The translations under genes were made by a program, and so were the position numbers. From Symsagittifera roscoffensis (lineage: Eukaryota > Xenacoelomorpha > Acoela > Convolutidae): a DNA stretch of 64,000 nucleotides. The stretch covers positions 9,370,633-9,434,632 of the forward strand of contig NC_087069.1 of assembly GCF_963678635.1 (NCBI RefSeq), given 5' to 3'. The notes under the pieces were generated by a model. It ran no database searches and had not been told where the DNA came from. It worked only from the letters and a program-made list of their open reading frames with translations. The first letter of the stretch is position 1, and each line of letters begins with the position of its first letter. Of the stretch, positions 23,661-35,230 are shown in pieces.

Positions 23661-26432
23661 ATCTTTGCATAGTCGTTTCTCATCTTGTGTTACGAAGTAT
23701 GGAAATAAAGTTTTTTCGTGATTTTTTTTGAACATTTCAAAAATGGTACGAAAAACTTTGGCACACTTTTGCGTTGTATTGATGGATCTACATGTATTAA
23801 GATGGTACAAAAAATTGTGACATACAGCGTATAAGTGTATTTATTGATTTCAATTTTTATGATTTTTTCAATTTGTTGGAATTTTTTCGACTTAACCTGA
23901 CATCATACGAGATAGATCAGTTTTTTCCATTTTTTCGATTTTGTCAGATATTGCTCGAGGTTGCTAGCCGATGCGACTAATCGAAGTTGCTATCAAACTT
24001 TGATTACAAAACTTTATCAATTTCATAGACTGCGTTGATAATGGCTGCTTCAGATTTTTTCCACCTTGTTTGTCTCAAAAAATCTTAATTAATATCAAGA
24101 TGATTAATGTTTTTCACGACTCTTTTATATGAAAAACAATCCTAAAAAAGAAGAATCATGATGTTTGTGTAACATAAAAATTGAGCCTCGTTCAGCTATT
24201 TAAGTTTAAAAACTCAACTAAAATTGAAGTTCTTCTTTCATGAGAAATTGAATTCCAAAATCAAAATTTTGATGCAGCTTCTAGCTAGTTGCTTTTAAAA
24301 ACCAAATATTTATCAGAAAATTACATTGGTTTTCAAACTTAAATGGTGCAGTCACGGCACATTGAAATTGAAATTTTTGATTTGAACGACCCGCATTTGA
24401 TTTATATGGATAATATTCAATTATAGGGTCATTATTTAATCAGTATCTATAAATTTAAACAATACTCGATTATAATCCATCAATAATGGATTATAATCCA
24501 CTATTTTTTGATCAAAATAATTCATTATAATCGATTATATTCCAGTAAAAAAGATTAGTTTTCTTATATTTTTGATGCCAATATAATCCCTTATAATCGG
24601 TTAAAATCAATTATAATAGGTTTTTGAGATGTAAGTCATGAAATTTACATTTTTTCAAAGTTATCGCATTTCCTGTTTAGTGCAGTTGCTTCGTATTAGG
24701 TTTCATAAAGTGTTTTATTTCACTTGTCAATTTTTATAAGTTTTGTCTGGTTTACCACGTTTACCCGTTCCCTGTTAAACCCGACTCCCCCTTTTTTCTA
24801 TGGTTACATCCTTACAGCCCCATTTACCCACCCCCCGTTTTCCTCCCTGTTTACATCCCCCGTTTACCATCCCCCCTCCCCACCTCCCTGCCAGTCTTCC
24901 ATAACCGCCATTCGCCCCTTCTTTATGGGGGGTTATTTATTGGTAGTAATTTGGGGGAGGGGGCTTATGATTTACACCCCCTAGTTTACCATCTCCCCTA
25001 GTTTACGCGCCCCCCTTTTTAGCCCCCCCCCCCCGTTTACCCCACTCCCCCTTCCCCAGTTTACCCCTCCTCAATTTACCCCCAACATCTTAGTTTAAAC
25101 CCCCTCCTGTTTAGTGGGGGAGGAGGTTTGGGCAAATGCGGACGGATGGGGAGTAAAAGGGGGGTTAATTCGAGTAGGTTTAGATTGCGAGTAGGCGGTG
25201 AGTAACGCAGAAATGTTGCAAGTTTTGCAAATGATTTTGCAAGAAGTATGTATAGATTATAATCCGTTATAATCAATTATAATGGACTTTAAAGGATTGC
25301 GTTTTTACGTAAATAATCGATTAATTTCACAATATAATCGATTTCGTGGTCTAAATGTGCAACAATAATATATCATAATGACAACATTTTAGACCACAAT
25401 TTTCCATTATAATCGATTATTATCCATGAAACTCCGGTCCAGGGAGCAATTGAAAGAAAGGTTTCTTATCTTTTTATCACTTTTTCTCTGTAACTATTTA
25501 GGATAGTATTCAAATTTCGACAAAAGTTAACTTCAATAACCACTGACTGAAGTTAATTTTAAAAATAGCTGAAATTTCAAATAACTTTTCTAATTAAATT
25601 TCGAGGGATTTGAGAAATATCCTTAATTGTAGCTGGTTTCAATTGTTCGCGTCTTCTTCCAAACGATCGTAGAAAAAAAATATAATCAAATCTTTACATA
25701 TAGCTTATGTTGCGGCTCTTTATAGACAAATAAATTAGAGTTTTTTTGGCAAAAGAAACGGAAGCATACTCGTTTTTTAATGAAATTCATAAAACTAATT
25801 TTCAAGTGTACCTTCGAAGATTAGGTAGAGTTGAGAAAAAGTCTTACTGTTGCAAAAATATTCATGAATAAACCACGAATCATTGTCCATCATAAATGGC
25901 GCACACAGTTAACCTAAAAGTTAAAATTTGACCTAAAATTTCTCCGAAACTTTGAAACCCAATAACAAAGAAAGCCAACCACCGTAGATCCTCAAACGCC
26001 ACAAAACACAGCATGAAAAACACTCGAATGAAGAAATCGAACGAATGTAACGAGGGCTAAAGTGCAGTCTAATGGCTAAAGTCCATACTACTATTTATTC
26101 GAGAAGTATCATTGACTAGAATTTGAAAACATAAAAGTAAACAAGTTTTCTCTCGTCAAAGATTTTTTTGTAAATAATGTTTTTGGTGGCCCAAAAATTT
26201 GCCACTAAATTTTGTAAATATAAAGAGCTTGCAATTTTTAAGAACTCCAGATAATACTCTCAATTTTCAAGTTAAAAATTTTTTGAAAGGAAAGAAAATA
26301 GTTCAATAAGTAACTAATGAACAAATTGTTTAATAAAAAGTATGAAATAAGTGTATGAGTTTCCATTTCTATCAAAAATTAAATCGCATTTTGATTTCTT
26401 TCCAGCTTTTTACTAAAAAATAAGTGTAGTTG
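23661..26432 (+). repeat. Recent 2.77-kb tandem duplication, copy 2
   Basis: Head-to-tail with copy 1; the junction at 23660/23661 joins AGTGTAGTTG to ATCTTTGCATAG with about 2 bp of possible microhomology (AT). It carries a truncated transposon end (23661-23833) and the second TAATCGATTA/C-rich element (about 24410-25440). Few single-base changes separate the copies. Confidence 0.97.
24410..25440. repeat. Element with TAATCGATTA-rich flanks and a C-rich core, copy 2
   Basis: Near-identical copy of 21640-22670 carried by the tandem duplication. It is not an independent insertion. Confidence 0.65.
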
Positions 26433-26656
26433 ATTGTAACGGAAAAAAAGGACAATTTCTAGTTTCTTTCTAATACTTTTTCCGTAGGCATGAGTAAACA
26501 TTTCTTTTGCAAGTAGAACAAAAAATTCAGTACAAAAACACAGTAATAATTCTGCAAAAATGTAATTTGTTTGTTTTTCTTGTATTTTAGTTTGATTGAA
26601 ATGGTTGGCATAAACTAAAGCCAAGTAGGTTGGCTGCTAATGGCGTCTTTCATTTA
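25795..26656 (+). repeat. Older 0.9-kb tandem duplication, copy 1
   Basis: From AAGTGTACCTTCGAAGATTAGG to GGCGTCTTTCATTTA; matches 26657-27565 at perhaps 75-80%. Its first part overlaps the end of the recent 2.77-kb unit, so the recent duplication happened after this one. Confidence 0.8.
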
Positions 26657-27565
26657 TCTAGTTTTGAAGTGTACCTCCGAAGATGAGGTAGAGATGAAAA
26701 AGAAGTCCTAATTGTGGCAAAAATAATCATGAATGAACCACAAAACATTGTTACATAAACCGTGCATACAGTTGACCTACAAGTATAACAGTCAATCCAA
26801 ATCTTCCTAAAAAGATTGAAACCCAATCCCAATCAGAAAGAAGCCCAAGCACCGTAGATCCTCAAAAACAACAAAAGACTTGAATGAAGAAAGCGAACGA
26901 ACGTAACGGTGCCTAAGTGCAGTCAAATGGCTAGAGTCCATACTACAATTTATTCAAGAGATATCATTGACACGAATTTAAAAACATGAAAAGCATAAGT
27001 TTTCTCTCATGAAAATTTTTTGTATACAATTTTTTTTGTGGGCCAAAAAATTGTTAGCACGTAATTTTGAATTAAAATTTCGCAATTTCTAAGAAGTCCA
27101 GTCAGCTAAAAGTTACACCATGCTTTTGAACCAGCTTGAATCAATTCAATCAACAACCGTTTCCCAACCAAACTTATTTGCTCCCTGAAAGGAAAAGAAA
27201 TAGCTCAATAAGTATCTGGATAAAAATTTTTTGTAATGAAATCTATGGTTTCAAAGTGTATGCGTTTCCATCTCTATGAAAATTGAATTACATTTGAATT
27301 CTTTTCAGTTTTTTTACTACAAAATTAGTGTAGTTGTTTTTAACGGAGAAGTATGACATTTTCTTAGTTCATTCTATTACTTTTTTCAAAAGCATGAGTA
27401 AACGGTTCTTTTTGCAAACAGTATATCAAATTCAGTACAAAAACACAGTATTCATTCTATAATTTTTATTTTGTTTGTTTTTCTTGTAATTTATTTTGAT
27501 TGATATGGCTGGGATAAACTAAAGCCAAGTAGATTGACTGCTAACGGCGTCTTTCATTTAACAGT
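26657..27565 (+). repeat. Older 0.9-kb tandem duplication, copy 2
   Basis: Starts AAGTGTACCTCCGAAGATGAGG and ends GGCGTCTTTCATTTA. It shares ACCGTAGATCCTCAAA, ATGGCTAGAGTCCATACTAC and AAACTAAAGCCAAGTAG with copy 1. No coding content recognised. Confidence 0.8.
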
Positions 27566-28244
27566 GTCTTAAGTATTTTTCTTTGCTTACGTTTTGCTAC
27601 ATAATGATATCAAGGAGATGTTTGAACTTTGGTTCAGATTGAAGCATTTTTATTAACCTAATGACCTGATTTTTTTGCGCCACGTATACATAGAACCCGA
27701 AATTTAGCTAATCAAAACAGCAAAATTCTCCAAATTAATTTTTTCTATTGAAAAAAAAATGATGTCAGCCGAAATTATTCATAAAATTTATTTATCTTTA
27801 TCATCGAAACTGGTTTAGAATATAAGCCTTTCAACACTTCCACCAAAACAGATGTTGACTATTTCACCGACTATATTTCTTTATATAAGATTCCAAATAC
27901 AATTCGTGTCAATTACGCTTCGTGTTTGACTGGGGTTTAATTCAGAAGATTTCTTGCGACTCCAAGTACTTTAACATCTTTTGCTTTGTACATTAGCCGA
28001 TTACCGCTTCTAACGGATTAATGGAAAACTTGTAAATGCTGTTAAATCTTGATTACAAACGATGCCATCAGAATTACCAAAACCTTAATTTAGCAATTCG
28101 ATTTTGAAAATCATTTGGAACTTTCAGACCACTATTCAATCGAAACTAATTGTGCAATTTTCGAAAAACACTTCAAGATAAATTCAATGCTTTATGGAAA
28201 ATCTAGTCTGTAAAAATAAAAAACATTTTGGACAACGGAAAGTC
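27566..28244. other. Intergenic, no feature recognised
   Basis: AT-rich; nothing supported. Confidence 0.4.
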
Positions 28245-28460
28245 AATGTTGTCCAAAGATAGTGCACACAGTTGGGCAGCAGACGACAGAGCGGAAGCTG
28301 GATACCTAGGCATTCCATGGGGCATCAAAAAAGACAGCCAGAAGAAAATGGATAAGATTCCGGTCCAAGCCCGTCTTTGCTACCGGAATTGCCGAAGGTG
28401 AAAGGACAATCGAATCGAAGACGAACAGACTGCGATCTTCAAGCCGAATTAAGAAATGTA
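28245..28460 (+). other. Exon-like, GC-normal island
   Basis: Base composition rises sharply against both flanks. One frame from an ATG at 28246 runs 51 codons to TGA at 28401 (MLSKDSAHSWAADDRAEAGY...). A second frame covers about 28305-28457 and ends Arg/Ser/Lys-rich before a stop. A possible acceptor (TTGGGCAG, about 28281) and a weak donor (GAAGGTGAAAG) are present. It could be an exon, an exon relic or a fragment of an inserted element; no family recognised. Confidence 0.3.
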
Positions 28461-28676
28461 AATGTAATTATTTTTGAAGGCTTTAAGCTGAAGGAGTACT
28501 AGAATTATGATATTCAGTGGTGCGTAAATTTCGTTATTTGGTTGGGGCATTAAATCGGAAGCTGGGTTCAAAGGGGTATGAGGTTCCTTACTTAAGTTTC
28601 CTACAACTAATACTGTTTCATAATAAGCTTTGATCCCATTCCAACATCTACATATCTTGAGCTCTGTTAGGGCTAA

Positions 28677-29960
28677 TTTATTTTATCACTTGACCCAGGG
28701 GCGTTTAAGGGGTCAGGATTTTTGTATGCCCGGCTCAAATAATCTCTAACATCCGTCCTATAAGTTTCATAGAAATAGCTTCCTTTGTTCCGAGTTGGTG
28801 GGTGTTGGGGAGTGGAAGTTATTATCACAGCGTATTTCACTTGGGTTTCACAGCCAAGGAGGGGCTAATTCTCTTAACCTCGAGCGATATTGAGACTGAC
28901 ATTTTCTTTTCTTTACTACTTAACTTTCTTATTAGTGAACACTAAGCTTTATATTTAATAGATTTACTACACTGCATAGAATCGCAACCGTTATGCTCTT
29001 CCAGCTCAAAATTAATTTCGTTTAGAATTGTCTTAGAATAATTGATCCTACAGAAAGGAAGCGAACAGAATTTTATTTTATCACTTGGTCCAGCTGCGTT
29101 TAAGGGGTCAAGATTTTTGTATGAGCGGCTCAAATTATCTCTAACATCCGTCCTATAAGTTTCATAGAATTAGCTTCCTTTGTTCCGAGTTAGCGGGGGT
29201 TGGGGAGGGGAAGACATTATCACAGCTTATTTCACTTGGGCTTCCAGCCATAGGAGGGACTAATTCTCTTAATATCGAGCAATATTGAGCCTGATATTTT
29301 GTTTGCTTTACTACTTAACTTTCTTATTAGTGAACATCATGCTTTATACTCAATAGCTTTACTATGCTGCATAGAACTTAAACCGTTATGCTCTTCCAGC
29401 TCAAAATTAATTTCGCTTAGAATTGTCTTAGAATAATTGATCCTACAGAAAGGAAGCGAATAGAATTTTATTTTATCACTTGGTCCAGCTGCGTTTAAGG
29501 GGTCAAGATTTTTGTATGAGCGGCTCAAATTATCTCTAACATCCGTCCTATAAGTTTCATAGAATTAGCTTTCTTTGTTCCGAGTTAGCGGGGGTTGGGG
29601 AGGGGAAGACATTATCACAGCTTATTTCACTTGGGTTTCCAGCCATAGGAGGGACTAATTCTCTTAATATTGAGCAATATTGAGCTTGAAATTTTGTTTG
29701 CTTTACTACTTAACTTTCTTATGAGTGAACACCAAGCTTTACATTTAATATATTTACTTTACTGCATGGAATTGCAACCGTTATGCTCTTCCAGTTCAAA
29801 ATTTATTTCGCTTAGAGATGTCTTAGAATAATTGATCCAACAGAAAGAATAATTGATCCTACAGATCCTATTTTATCACTTGGCCCAGGGGCGTTTTAGG
29901 GGTCAGGATTTTTGTATGAGCGGCTGAAATTATCTCTAACATCCGTCCGATAAGTTTAGT
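28677..29960. repeat. Tandem repeat, 394-400 bp unit, about 3.2 copies
   Basis: Unit starts at about 28677, 29073, 29467 and 29867 (last copy about 95 bp). Landmarks in each are TTTTATCACTTG.CCAG, GTTCCGAGTT, and ATGCTCTTCCAG.TCAAAAT. The middle copies are about 95% alike and the outer copies more diverged. The 63-residue minus-strand frames at 28942 and 29337 exist only because the unit repeats. Confidence 0.93.
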
Positions 29961-31384
29961 GACATTCTACTTCTAAAAACGAAGAGCTGCCCTCACCTGC
30001 CTTGAGCGATTAAACTGATTTTAGTTAGACTAAAATTAGTTCTTGTGTGTTCCTGTTTCATACTGAAAATCAGTAATTAATATCATTTCTCAATTAAAAA
30101 AAGAGGAGTCTGTTCGTATTTAAAGTAGCCTGCCAATCGTGTTATAGTTGTTTTCTGCGTCATGATCAGGAGTAGGCTTCTGAATGCAAAAGAACTGTTA
30201 AATTTGTAAAAATATTATTTTTTAAAGAGAACACCAGTGAAGCGCGCAGCAATTATCATGTTTAATTAGACTTTTACTGTGAGCTCTTGAACAATTCAAT
30301 CATTATTCTTTACAGTTTAAAGGACCTTCGCTGCATTTATCAAATTGCGACTACTCGGCTTTTGATGTTTTGTTTACAGCCTAGTTTTTTTCTAACAATT
30401 GTACCTAAATACAGTCAATAATGGTTTTTCATTTACTGACCGCCAAACCTTCAAACCATTTTAAAGAGCTTTTGGTTTCCGACTAACATCAAACAAGAAA
30501 AAAAGTTAAAAAAGTGATTTTTTTCGGAATTTAAGCGGACAATTAAATCAATTAGATAGAAAAGCTAGGGTTTTGATCGAAAAAAAAATTACTAAAAAGA
30601 TTTTTTCCCAAAAAGTTTTAATAAAATCTTTTGATCCCTTCTGTCCCTTCTGAAATTACAACTGTCCACTAAAAACAACTTATGCAAGCAAAATCCTTTG
30701 AAATATTTTTTGCTGAGGAAAGTTCGTTTTGGGAATAAAACATGTTCTCGAAAAATTTCTGTTCACCTAATTTTTTATCTTTGAATCATCGCCAAAAACA
30801 ATTGTTTTTGTTGTTGCCTTGACTATTGATATCCTTGTACTTTATACTACCGTAACAATTAGTTATCGGAAGATTCGGAAGTGACAAAAAAAGTAATTGA
30901 GCTAGGTTTTTGTAACAATTATTTAAGTATCAGCGAAATTGCTTTTTACATTTATTTGCGGTCTTTGTTTATCCTGCTCTATTATTTAAGAAATAGATTT
31001 CTTAAAGGTGAGGTTTTTGTTTTGGACAGACAACCATTCTAATATTTGAAGATTTTTTATCCGGTAAAATGCTTCAAACTATTTTGGTAACATCGTCATA
31101 AAAGATGTTTTGTGTTGCCCATTTTTATGATATGATATCAAGCAGGAGGTTTTTCATCTATTCTCTTATTGCTGACCAATCAGGCGGTGAATTATAATTT
31201 AATGTTACTTTTCTCTTTTGGTTTTTACACATATCTGTTTTACAAAAGGTAGATTATCAGCATTCCTTTATTTTGTATAAATTTTGAAAAAAAAATGAGC
31301 AGCTTTTTTTTGTGATTCTGATTTATACAACAATACTTAGTGGTTGAGAAAAAGAATTACATGTTTCACTTACCAGTCCCTTGA
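29961..31384. other. Intergenic, AT-rich
   Basis: No gene recognised. A small palindrome (ATTTTAGTTAGACTAAAAT) lies at about 30018-30036. The stretch about 30905-30975 resembles 44660-44740 at low identity. Confidence 0.45.
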
Positions 31385-31990
31385 TGAATTTTTGTTTGTT
31401 TCTCAGGTCTGATTAAGTTTTTTTGTTGATTATAACAGTTTGCTTATATTATATAAAAATTAACACGTGCGCCGTAAAAATGCCAAAACTATAATTATTA
31501 GTCGAGTTTGCTGCAAAAATTGAATATTAGTTTTTGTGTGTAGCCAAACCTTGCTTATCAGTATCCCTCAGTAATGTAAGTATACCTTGATTTTTGATTT
31601 TAATTCCTTGAAAACCTTGATTCTGCAAGTTTCTGCAAATTATCGGCAAGATTCTACAAGGTTCTGCAAATTATTCTCCTTTCTCATCTGTTAGGTTCCA
31701 ATCTCAAACCGAGGTGAGTAAACAAAGTCCTAAAAATCATTCATGGGAAAAGACTAGATTATCACAAAAGAAAATGACATAAGAATTAAAGAACACTCAT
31801 CATGCCGACAAAGTTGTCAATGCATACAAATTATGAATGATCAATCAGCACATTTGTGTTATACTAGCATTTAGAATAACAGTGAATGATTTTTGGTCTC
31901 CTTAAAAACAACTTTTTGTTTTTCAAACGATGTAACGTTCAGAAAAACCATTTGCTCCAAGCTCACAAGAATGAGTTAAACGGTCGAAGT
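31385..31990 (+). repeat. Dispersed block R1, copy 1
   Basis: Diverged homologue of the 410-bp units at 41811-43040 and of the sequence after them up to about 43250. Shared landmarks are TTTCTCAG.TCTGATTAA, AACACGTGCG against AGCACGCGCG, CTCAAACCGAGGTGAGTAAA against GTGAAACCAAGGTGAGTCAA, and GTCAATGCATACA.ATTATG. Both copies keep an AGGTGAGT donor-like site. Confidence 0.65.
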
Positions 31991-32544
31991 AATGCATTGA
32001 CGTTGGGTTTGTTTATTTGACATGATTTTGACTATTTGGAATCGTGCTTATTCGATTAAGGCGATTAATCAACCAAGCCATTTTCTCGTCAAGACATTCA
32101 ATTTGAGTAAATTTTTATTGTTTCAAATCATCGGGAGTGCCGCTTGGAAGTTTTTGGTGGTTGACGTTGTGCGTTGTTTTGTCACGCCCCCGGGGAAAGG
32201 ACCGCAACGAGGCGAAAGAAATTTCGAAATTTATGTATCTGGTTGACGTAATTTGAAAGCCGAAGTAGTATGTAATTGAGGAGAACTGGGAGGGAGAAGG
32301 TTGTCTCAATACATGCTGGGAGGGGGAGGGCTAAACCTTCCGGTCGTCTTAGGTTACTGCATTGTATGGAATTTTACTACAACTTACGCACAAAAAAAAC
32401 CTGCAATTTCAACGATTTAGTTTAGATTCCATCATTGAGAACTTCTTCTTTGGGTAAAAGTAACTAAGTCTTTTTCGGTTTGTTCATATTGCCGACTAGA
32501 ATTCTGGAGAGTTTGGATCGACGATTTGTGTCTTTCAACTGTTT
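31991..32544. other. Intergenic with a GC-richer patch
   Basis: 32130-32345 is GC-richer, including CACGCCCCCGGGGAAAGG and two nearby CTGGGAGGG tracts. The + frame at 32022-32246 (74 aa) matches nothing I know. No repeat partner was seen in the window. Confidence 0.3.
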
Positions 32545-32950
32545 AGCTGCAAAAAACTCTTACACATAGACACAACATTTCCGCACAGCAAAATCCTTTC
32601 TTGAATAGTCTGAGTTCTCTTTGTCATGTTTTAAAGGTTCAATGCAACGCACTAAATAAAACTCCTTTGCGTCAGCTAGAAAAGTCATTTCTACAAACAG
32701 TTCAAGGAAATTGTAGCCATGTAAAGCTCCGATAATTTTTTCCCCCATATTCAATTGTTGCAAAGTTTCGCATACACTGCTTTGCGTGTCTTTTCATTGC
32801 CGAGATAATTTGATGTTGTGGGTTTGAATGTCCATGAATCGATAATCGTGCGAAATGTCGTCCTGAAGTTTCAGAGTTTCAGCTAAAACTACATTGTGTA
32901 GATTATCGTCTCCTTCTCTTCGAGCATCAACAACAATTTAAGCAAAACTC
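32545..32950 (-). pseudogene. Degenerate coding-like cassette, copy A
   Basis: Two minus-strand coding-like segments. About 32940-32800 reads ...LAETLKLQDDISHDYRFMDIQ.. and then a stop. 32763-32560 reads MQQLNMGEKIIG..., with EPLKHDKENSDYSRKDFAV, ending at 32560. The first segment aligns with about 38380-38310 and the KHDK segment with 34528-34430 and 38030-37940, so this is one copy of a repeated cassette. Frames are broken by stops and shifts. Function unknown. Confidence 0.45.
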
Positions 32951-33562
32951 TTGAAGCGTGTCATAGGTGTGTACCTACAACATTTTTCAATGACGCCCAA
33001 ATCCCTAAAAAAAACCCAAAAGGTTTTCTTGGAAAAAAGTAGAATAATTAACAGCAATGCATTGCTTGAACTATTGTTTAACGATGGTTTTAGTAGCATC
33101 TACATGGCATTAGTCAATTTTCTTCTGTTTTAAGCTCGTGTAAAAACGCTCACTTTTACACTTTGGTCCTAACTGTTGATGGACACACAAAAACCTGCTC
33201 TCCAAATATCTTGTTCTGTTATCTCCATCCTGTCATTCAGTTCCAGAATCGTAGATCTTCTCTATATTACCGTAGGCATATTTTGACACATTGAGAAAAG
33301 ATATAGATGAATTGCATCTTTTCTAACATTGGTCTTGCACATCTTTGACGTATGTAAGTTTGAAAACAACAGCTTTTTGCGTCAAACTTGCTTATCATTT
33401 TCAGTAAATGGATAGATTTAAGATTGTTCGATTTTGACAAGCAGATAATTGCTTAATTCAGAAGAACACTAACTAGTTTGATCATATGTGTTAGAGTAAT
33501 ATCGTAACATTATTAGTATAGTCGAGTAATTGTATAGCGTTCTGAATGTTGTTTTAAGCCAA
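32951..33562. other. Sequence between cassette parts
   Basis: AT-rich; no independent gene recognised. Confidence 0.3.
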
Positions 33563-33685
33563 TCAGCTGAAGTTTCGAATTCTCAGGAAATGCGTAGGCA
33601 CCTCATCTTCCTCGCCATCTTTGACAAACTCGTCTTCAAACTCAAAGACTTCATATTTTCTAACTAAAATTTCAGCAAAATGTTA
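33563..33685 (-). pseudogene. Acidic coding-like fragment, copy A
   Basis: Minus-strand frame of about 39 codons, no Met start, reading ..RKYEVFEFEDEFVKDG then EEDEVPTHFLRIRNFS and a stop. The DNA around GAGGAAGATGAGGTGCCTAC aligns with GAGGAAAAGGATGAAACCTA in the fragment at 39680-39889, so both are copies of the same acidic segment. Function unknown. Confidence 0.4.
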
Positions 33686-34363
33686 ATCAAAAATCTTCTA
33701 TATTCGATCCTTGATAGTTTTTTCACTTTCTTGAAGTTTGTTTCTCATTTACAGCTGGCTTTTTTGGCTAGTAGTTTCAAATTTGAAAATCAAACTGTAA
33801 TTAGAAGTTCATGATTTGGTTACCCAAATTCACGGATTATCTAAATAAGAAGATATTGAAACAGAAGAAGTACATGTTTTTCAGCCCAAGTGGCTTTTTC
33901 GGTCGCTTTAAGTTTTCTGTGGAACACAAAATAGTTGGAATTGTGAAAAATATGCAGTGCAAATTTAATTCTGCTCTTCAACCTATGTGAAGTTTAACGC
34001 ATGAGGTTTCTCAATTTTAGTATTGCTTACCGCGTACGCGTTTTTGAGATAGATGTGGACCTCTCAAAACAACTGCGAAGGTTTCTGTTGAAATCGTCTG
34101 ATCTATTGAAGAAACATCGGCAGCTCGGACATCCAGAACATATCAAATGAAAAAATAAATAACATTTGCTCGGTTTCAGATAAACGATCAATGGTGACTT
34201 CACAATTGTTTTTCGGATCATGACCAGATTTTGATCGGATAGCTCTAATTAATTGAGATGTATTAGGTTCGATGTTATTAAAACAGTTCATAAACATTTC
34301 TAATGAAATAAGATACACAGATGATCTTTGTTTGGTAGCCTGTTTTTGATCAATAAAAGGCTG

Positions 34364-34602
34364 TTACTCTGCCCATTCCGTAGCGAAGGCTCGGGTAAGA
34401 CAGAGTCTGGACATCTCGTTTGGACAGCAAAAAGTTTCATTGCAGAGGCACATTAATTTGGCGCTTCTGAATGCCTTCTTGAATCGTGGTTCTCTCTTGT
34501 CATGTTTTGGTGTGATTGGAGCAGCTGGGATAATAAAAGGCTGTTACATTGCCCATTCCGTAGCAAAAGCTCGGGTAAGACAGGGTCTGGACATCTCGTT
34601 GC
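34364..34602 (-). pseudogene. Degenerate coding-like cassette, copy B (KHDK segment, with an internal repeat)
   Basis: The minus frame 34528-34364 reads 54 residues, PAAPITPKHDKREPRFKKAF followed by a Cys-rich stretch (MCLCNETFCC) and NEMSRLCLTRAFATEWAE, then stop. Just upstream (34602-34535) the end segment is present a second time (NEMSRPCLTRAFATEWAM then stop). So a partial direct repeat of about 75 bp flanks the KHDK part. The same KHDK peptide occurs at 38030-37940 and, more diverged, at 32560-32640. No Met start; function unknown. Confidence 0.45.
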
Positions 34603-34738
34603 GAAGCTAAACGCTACTAGTCAATTCGAATCTCCACATTGTGTTCTAACATTTTTGAATGCATAGATCCACGATATCAAATCGTACTACTTTTCCTTGA
34701 ACTGGAGTTATGCCAGCTTTTGTAGACATCAAAACGAT

Positions 34739-34912
34739 CTATCGAGTGTCTTGTTTCCTGAGCACAATCACCCAGAGCAGCAGTATTGAAGAATTGTTGG
34801 CTATTTGAAAGTTAAATGATTTTTGTCCTCTGATTTTTTCTACCTTAGTGCGCAGTACGGAAGTCTGACAAGCTTGCAATTCCTCATTCAAGTTTTCCCT
34901 GTCTTTCTCTTC
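34739..34912 (-). pseudogene. Coiled-coil-like coding fragment
   Basis: 57-residue minus frame, bounded by stops, starting EEKDRENLNEELQACQTSV and continuing with LRTKVEKIRGQKSF, then a hydrophobic stretch and a stop at 34739. The upstream minus frame 35196-34945 and an alternative frame starting MSSMNRNKKVKSEIVE near 35225 also look coding-like but shift frame. The whole 35230-34740 stretch may be a broken gene or transposon ORF. Function not recognised. Confidence 0.35.
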
Positions 34913-35230
34913 TTAATCCATTATCTTGCTTGCTAGAGTTGTGCTTAGTTTCCGTTGCTTAACTCATTGTTCTTCTCTCCGATGTTATTGGAGAAAGTAT
35001 TAACACGGAAACTCTTTTCCACAAGACAAGCAACCTTTTGATTGCTTGGAACTTGATGGAGCATGTTTCTTGGCAAAATGATAAAATTTCCCGCCAACTC
35101 AAGCAAAATTACTGCAATCAGGTTAAGAAAAGTCTCTATTAGTAAAAGATTTTCTAGTGTCGAGCTGCGTTTTTGCTCATTTTCATAGTTCCACAATCTC
35201 GCTTTTCACCTTCTTGTTTCTATTCATGGA

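Noticed and set aside
28942-29528. Two similar 63-residue minus frames as a small gene family
   Set aside because: They lie at the same place in a 395-bp tandem repeat; the similarity is that of the repeat and there is no other coding sign.
32560-32950. Beta-1,3-galactosyltransferase (GT31) relic
   Set aside because: A few residues can be lined up with GT31 motifs, but the DDD motif region is absent and the segment aligns better with the local KHDK cassettes.
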